This document shows, one piece after another, positions 6,049-9,243 of a DNA stretch of 9,243 nt. A program made the position numbers and the translations under genes. The notes under the pieces are model-generated. The model was not told the origin of the DNA. It searched no databases and saw only the letters and a program-made list of their open reading frames with translations. This DNA comes from Bacteroidales bacterium. Its GTDB lineage: Bacteria > Bacteroidota > Bacteroidia > Bacteroidales > UBA7960. The DNA is taken from positions 1-9,243 of the forward strand of contig SLPR01000199.1 in NCBI GenBank assembly GCA_007131895.1, given 5' to 3'. Every line of letters begins with the position of its first letter. Positions within the stretch are counted from its first letter, which is position 1.

Positions 6049-8748
6049 TCAGTTGCCCACCCGGGTCAGGAAGCTATACAAATCCTCTTCGGGTTTTAGT
6101 TTGAGCTTTTTTCTGAGGCGCGATCGGCTGATATAAAAGCTGGAGGGTTGGATATTGAGCATCTCAGCAATTTCTTTGGTATTGAGTCCGATTTTCAGGT
6201 AGGCACACAATCGCAAATCGTTGCTCGAGAGGTCTGGAAATTGTTCTTTGAGCTTTATGAAAAACTCCTGGTGCAACTCATCCATTTGAATTTCAAAGGT
6301 TTTATCCTCATTTTTTAAATAAGAATCCAGGATCCGCTGCATCTCACCCCATTTCCTATCGAATAAAACAGGATTTTGCTGGGCTTTCTCACATTTCTCT
6401 TTCAGGGAAAGCAACAGACGGTTTTTTTCCTCGTTATCTTTGGCTTTGTTAGCCAATTCAATGGTTTTGGTTTTTAGTTGCTGCTTCAATTGATCATATT
6501 CTGATTGCATTCTCTTTTTCTCCAGCAACATAATTTCCTGCATGTGCTTCTCCGTTTGTTTTCTCAGTGACTTTTGCTCTTTCAGCAGCATCTTTTTCTT
6601 CTGTTCCTTGAGAGACACTTCTTGCCAGTAAAAAAGAACATACATTAACCCCGCAAATACCCCTGCGTAAAAAAGATAAGCATACCATGAAAGATACCAC
6701 GGAACCGTGATGCGAAAATTTATTTCCTGCTTATCTGCAACCTGTTCATCAATACGGGCTCTTATCAAAAGTTTATAGGCTCCATGTCTCAGGCTCAGTA
6801 ACTCAAATGAATTGCTTTCGCCCCATTCACTCCACTCCCCGGAATCCTGTAATTTGAATTGATATTCAACATGATGTTGGTTGGGAACAACAGTTTCAAT
6901 AAAAATATTATTTAACCGCGAAGGTACTTTTGAACCGGGATACAACAATACTCTTTCATGATTATTGAAGGCTTCAAATTTTCGCAGGGTAAGGGTATAG
7001 TTCTCCGCTTTGTCCTTTTTCTCCATGACCAGATATCTCAATGCAAATCCATTGTAGACAGGAAAGAAATCATAATCAGGATGCAGTGCAACGGGTAAAT
7101 AGACACCTGCCAGCTGGTCTTCAATCTGAGGATAAATCCGGGATTCGTCTTTAAGAATAAATTCTTTTTGTTCGCTATCAAAGGTGTATCGGAATTGTTC
7201 TGTAAAAACATGAATTCCTGAATCATTCTTCAGTAAAAAGGCATCTTTACCTTCGAATATCTCTTTGGGGAAGATCAACCTGTCAACAGGGTTCAAATCT
7301 TCATCCAGAACCGCCCTGATGACTCCAAAAGTGGGGATATTAATCCAAAGAATATTATCTCCTTCTGCTATCAATTGATTGCAGGAACCATATATCAGAT
7401 CCATTTTCCGAAGGAAAACCAGATCTCCTTCCGATTTTTGATAAATGGAAATCCCGTTGTAATTTCCGGTAAGGACATAATCTTTGTAGGGTACGATGGT
7501 CCATACTCCTTCCTGAATGCCGATTTTTTCCACTTTATTTCCCTCTACAACAAACAAACCTTTATCATGCCCCATAAGCAGTTTTTCGTTGATCAGTTCC
7601 AGGGTCCACACCTGACCTTCTGTATCGGGGATGAGTTCAAACCTGAAAAATTCCTGGTCATTATTTAAATCTTCCCATCGGGAGCGATACAAGCCCTGGT
7701 TGGTTCCCAGGTAAAAAATCTCATCCTTTAAAATGGCAGTATAACCGGTGCCAAAATCACCTCTGTAATCATAAAAGGTGGTGAAACGGCTTCTTAGATC
7801 CAATGACGATACTCCATAATCCATACCCAGCCAAATTGTTCCTGCATCACTATAGTGCAAGGATAAAACCGTATTGCTTGGCAATCCCTTCTGTCTGTTA
7901 ACATGATGAATGATTTCACCCTCCAGATTGGAAATATAAAGGCCTTTAAGAACTGTGCCGAAAGCAACATGGTTATCCCCTAACGGTTCAAAGCTGAACA
8001 CTTTGGCTGTTTTGAGTTTTTCGGAAAGTTCATTCCTAACGGGTTCAATATTACCATCTTTGAACAAAAACAAACCTTCATCCCGGGCAACGATCACTAG
8101 TCCCTTCCCAACCCTATAGATACCAGCAACCTCCGATTGGATACTCACATTAAAGTCCAGTTCCTTTTTGAGGGAAAAATCCTCAAAAACAAAGACTCCG
8201 TGCTCTTTGTCAAAAAAATACAATCTGTCATCAACCCGATAACTTCCCATAAAAACAGATGGAGCAGCTATTTTCAGCAACTGCTCATTTCTGTAAACAT
8301 AGATGCTTTGAGAGGAAACAAACAAAGCATCCTTACCCATCAGGTGAATGCGCCAGAATTCTTCATTGATATCCTGAAGGTCTTCCTCAAAAGGGTACAA
8401 AGAAGTATATTCAAAACCACGGTACCTGGTTTTTCTCCATACTCCAAAATCAAGGTCAGATCCGGTATACATCAACGAGTCGTTGATTACTTTCACAGAG
8501 CGTGTAAAACCTTTGCTTCCGCTAAAAGTATTCCAGTTTTTGCCATCGTATTCCAGAAGGCCCCTGTCGGCAGCCATATATACAATACCATTGGGAGCAG
8601 ATGCAATACTCCAGATTTTTCCGGTATTATAATATTCATTAGGAGTAAAACTTTCAAGGGGAGGTACCCCTTTTTCCGGGAGCATCTGACCCATTGCCAC
8701 GACCGCCCGGCAAGAAATCAGCAAGAAATATAAAATGGACTTTTTCAA
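6049..8748 (-). CDS. Membrane-spanning Reg_prop/Y_Y_Y sensor with GerE/LuxR-type HTH (one-piece transcription regulator)
   Basis: This 899-residue protein probably senses a periplasmic ligand and binds DNA directly. Residues 1-20 look like a signal sequence (MKKSILYFLLISC..., possible cut AMG|Q). About 35-600 are a beta-propeller sensor with Reg_prop-like repeats, e.g. IWSIASAPNGIVYMAADRG and TIWLGMDYGVSSLD. About 612-681 are a Y_Y_Y domain. One membrane segment spans about 685-708 (WYAYLFYAGVFAGLMYVLFYW), and a charged coiled coil about 709-790. W800 and FPDLSSNDLRLC (837-848) open the C-terminal HTH (LNTKEIAEMLNI ... SRSRLRKKLKL). No His-kinase HisKA/HATPase motif or receiver domain is present, so this is not a hybrid two-component system. 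The start is TTG at 8748. The in-frame stop upstream is at 8764-8766, and the first in-frame ATG (Met19) would remove the signal sequence. Related proteins in Flavobacteriia have a similar size and layout. The ligand and target genes are unknown. Base composition is visibly AT-richer than in the large gene. Confidence 0.9.
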   Translation of the reverse strand: MKKSILYFLLISCRAVVAMGQMLPEKGVPPLESFTPNEYYNTGKIWSIASAPNGIVYMAADRGLLEYDGKNWNTFSGSKGFTRSVKVINDSLMYTGSDLDFGVWRKTRYRGFEYTSLYPFEEDLQDINEEFWRIHLMGKDALFVSSQSIYVYRNEQLLKIAAPSVFMGSYRVDDRLYFFDKEHGVFVFEDFSLKKELDFNVSIQSEVAGIYRVGKGLVIVARDEGLFLFKDGNIEPVRNELSEKLKTAKVFSFEPLGDNHVAFGTVLKGLYISNLEGEIIHHVNRQKGLPSNTVLSLHYSDAGTIWLGMDYGVSSLDLRSRFTTFYDYRGDFGTGYTAILKDEIFYLGTNQGLYRSRWEDLNNDQEFFRFELIPDTEGQVWTLELINEKLLMGHDKGLFVVEGNKVEKIGIQEGVWTIVPYKDYVLTGNYNGISIYQKSEGDLVFLRKMDLIYGSCNQLIAEGDNILWINIPTFGVIRAVLDEDLNPVDRLIFPKEIFEGKDAFLLKNDSGIHVFTEQFRYTFDSEQKEFILKDESRIYPQIEDQLAGVYLPVALHPDYDFFPVYNGFALRYLVMEKKDKAENYTLTLRKFEAFNNHERVLLYPGSKVPSRLNNIFIETVVPNQHHVEYQFKLQDSGEWSEWGESNSFELLSLRHGAYKLLIRARIDEQVADKQEINFRITVPWYLSWYAYLFYAGVFAGLMYVLFYWQEVSLKEQKKKMLLKEQKSLRKQTEKHMQEIMLLEKKRMQSEYDQLKQQLKTKTIELANKAKDNEEKNRLLLSLKEKCEKAQQNPVLFDRKWGEMQRILDSYLKNEDKTFEIQMDELHQEFFIKLKEQFPDLSSNDLRLCAYLKIGLNTKEIAEMLNIQPSSFYISRSRLRKKLKLKPEEDLYSFLTRVGN

Positions 8749-8764
8749 CGTAATGAAAAATGTT

Positions 8765-8795
8765 TATAAATAAAACCTATCGCAAATTAACAAAA
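8765..8795 (-). promoter_or_regulatory. Candidate Bacteroidota-type promoter for the sensor gene
   Basis: On the minus strand TTTTG (8795-8791) is followed after 18 bases by TATTTATA (8772-8765). This roughly fits the Bacteroidota pattern TTTG-N19to21-TAnnTTTG, but the -7 box matches only TAnnT plus one more position. It lies in the only space available, between the upstream terminator and the TTG start, and would use the terminator's own T-run as its -33 element. The resulting 5' leader would be about 10-15 bases. The match is weak, and AT-rich sequence gives many such hits. Confidence 0.22.
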
Positions 8796-8822
8796 AAAAG
8801 CCGCCCTTTTACAGGCGGCTTT
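8792..8822 (-). terminator. Intrinsic terminator of the upstream T9SS cargo gene
   Basis: On the minus strand a 9-bp stem AAAGCCGCC/GGCGGCTTT (8822-8814 with 8805-8797) encloses an eight-base loop. The stem runs directly into eight T (8799-8792). It begins 19 bases after the stop codon of the minus-strand gene ending at 8841, which is classic Rho-independent geometry. It separates that gene from the sensor gene on the same strand. Confidence 0.93.
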
Positions 8823-8840
8823 CATTTTTTTGGCAGTGTA

Positions 8841-9243
8841 TTATTTTACCACCAGTTTTCGAACCTGAATGGCTCCATCATAATCCAGCATTCTAATCAT
8901 ATATATGCCTTGCCTCATGTCTCCTGTTTCAAACACAGAAGCATTTTGAGAAGACAGAATCAGTTTACCGGTAAGATCATACACCTCGATCAGTTCAACC
9001 TCTGCACCTAAACGAACATCACTTCCCTGGTTCACAGGGTTAGGATATACATTCAGTATATTCTTCTCAATGGTTGCTACAGAAGTCGGATTTTTGAAGA
9101 AATACAAGTTATCCAGGTAAATGGTTTGTGTACCATCTCCTCCATCAAACTTAAACTGAATCAGTTCAGTCATATCCACATTGGTAAAATCTGATAGTGG
9201 AATATCATAGCTCACCCATTCTCCTGGTGTTATGGCCAGTGCG
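8841..9243 (-). CDS. C-terminal fragment of a T9SS type A cargo protein with a beta-sandwich (CBM-like) domain end
   Basis: Only the last ~133 codons are present. The frame is open to the right edge and begins ALAITPGEWVSYDIPLSDF, so the GTG at 9215 is an internal valine codon rather than a start. The first ~50 residues (W-x-S-x-D-IPLSDF ... LIQFKFDGG ... TIYLDNLYFFK) match the end of the beta-sandwich domains found in many Bacteroidota glycoside hydrolases and other carbohydrate-active proteins. A short linker leads to YPNP (bases 9047-9036), followed by a type A sorting domain ending RKLVVK. The protein is therefore probably exported by T9SS. Its catalytic part, if any, lies beyond the window, so an enzyme class cannot be given. 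It has its own terminator just downstream. Confidence 0.88.
   Translation of the reverse strand, partial: ALAITPGEWVSYDIPLSDFTNVDMTELIQFKFDGGDGTQTIYLDNLYFFKNPTSVATIEKNILNVYPNPVNQGSDVRLGAEVELIEVYDLTGKLILSSQNASVFETGDMRQGIYMIRMLDYDGAIQVRKLVVK

Noticed and set aside
8137..8733. Plus-strand open frame of 198 codons opposite the sensor N-terminus
   Set aside because: The sense strand encodes a coherent propeller sensor. The opposite frame shows no domain, and I saw no convincing promoter or terminator for it.
8710..8748. Lipoprotein signal (LISC at residues 10-13) in the sensor
   Set aside because: The peptide before Cys would be only 12 residues with Arg right after it, and a lipidated outer-membrane N-terminus conflicts with the later inner-membrane segment and cytoplasmic HTH.
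8783..8790. TTAATTTG on the minus strand as a -7 promoter box
   Set aside because: It matches TAnnTTTG except at one base, but no TTTG lies about 20 bases upstream because that position falls in the terminator loop.
9213..9215. GTG at 9215 as the start of a short 124-residue gene
   Set aside because: The frame continues open to the window edge with sequence (PGEW before the GTG) that belongs to the same beta-sandwich domain, so this is an internal codon.
1..9243. CRISPR array, tRNA, rRNA, insertion sequence or toxin-antitoxin pair
   Set aside because: I saw no regularly spaced direct repeats, cloverleaf, terminal inverted repeats, transposase motifs or small paired genes. The non-coding gaps are only 113 and 92 bases.

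Overview
The window looks like part of a chromosome from a Bacteroidota (Bacteroidetes) member. Two of its three genes end in type A sorting domains of the type IX secretion system (T9SS), each with a YPNP motif and a C-terminal 'G-x-Y-x-I ... RK-x-V-x-K/D' pattern. The third is a Reg_prop/Y_Y_Y sensor with a GerE-type helix-turn-helix (HTH), also typical of this phylum. No mobile element, CRISPR array, tRNA or rRNA was seen.

Layout. (1) Bases 2-5935, plus strand: the 3' part of a very large secreted mosaic protein. At least 1977 codons are present and the 5' end lies outside the window. Its domains run from an alpha-2-macroglobulin MG2-like fragment through Ig-like domains, a carboxypeptidase-regulatory-like domain, a Cys-rich module with a Gly-Gly-Pro hinge, a helical block, CARDB/APHP-like domains, two Big_5-like domains and PKD/Ig-like repeats to the T9SS domain. 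(2) Bases 5936-6048: a convergent intergenic gap with a strong hairpin that can terminate transcription from both sides. (3) Bases 6049-8748, minus strand: an 899-residue membrane-spanning sensor and transcription regulator starting at TTG. It has a periplasmic propeller, a Y_Y_Y domain, one membrane segment, a coiled coil and a LuxR/GerE-type HTH, with no histidine kinase. (4) Bases 8749-8840: a 92-base gap with an intrinsic terminator for the upstream minus-strand gene and room for only a very compact promoter for the sensor. (5) Bases 8841-9243, minus strand: the 3' end of another T9SS cargo, with the end of a beta-sandwich (carbohydrate-binding-like) domain before the sorting domain.

How they fit together (inference). 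Two surface or secreted T9SS clients flank a one-piece sensor that could carry a periplasmic signal straight to DNA. The rightmost gene and the sensor share a strand but are separated by a terminator, so they are probably separate transcripts. Whether the sensor regulates either neighbour cannot be told from the sequence. The large protein has about 50% GC in a line counted by hand and the sensor about 38%, so base composition differs visibly between neighbours.

The most noteworthy items are the large protein's conserved-looking core, with its Cys-rich module and Gly-Pro hinge, and the kinase-less membrane-tethered regulator with a non-ATG start and an unusually tight upstream region. Nothing here is demonstrably a new defence or mobile system.
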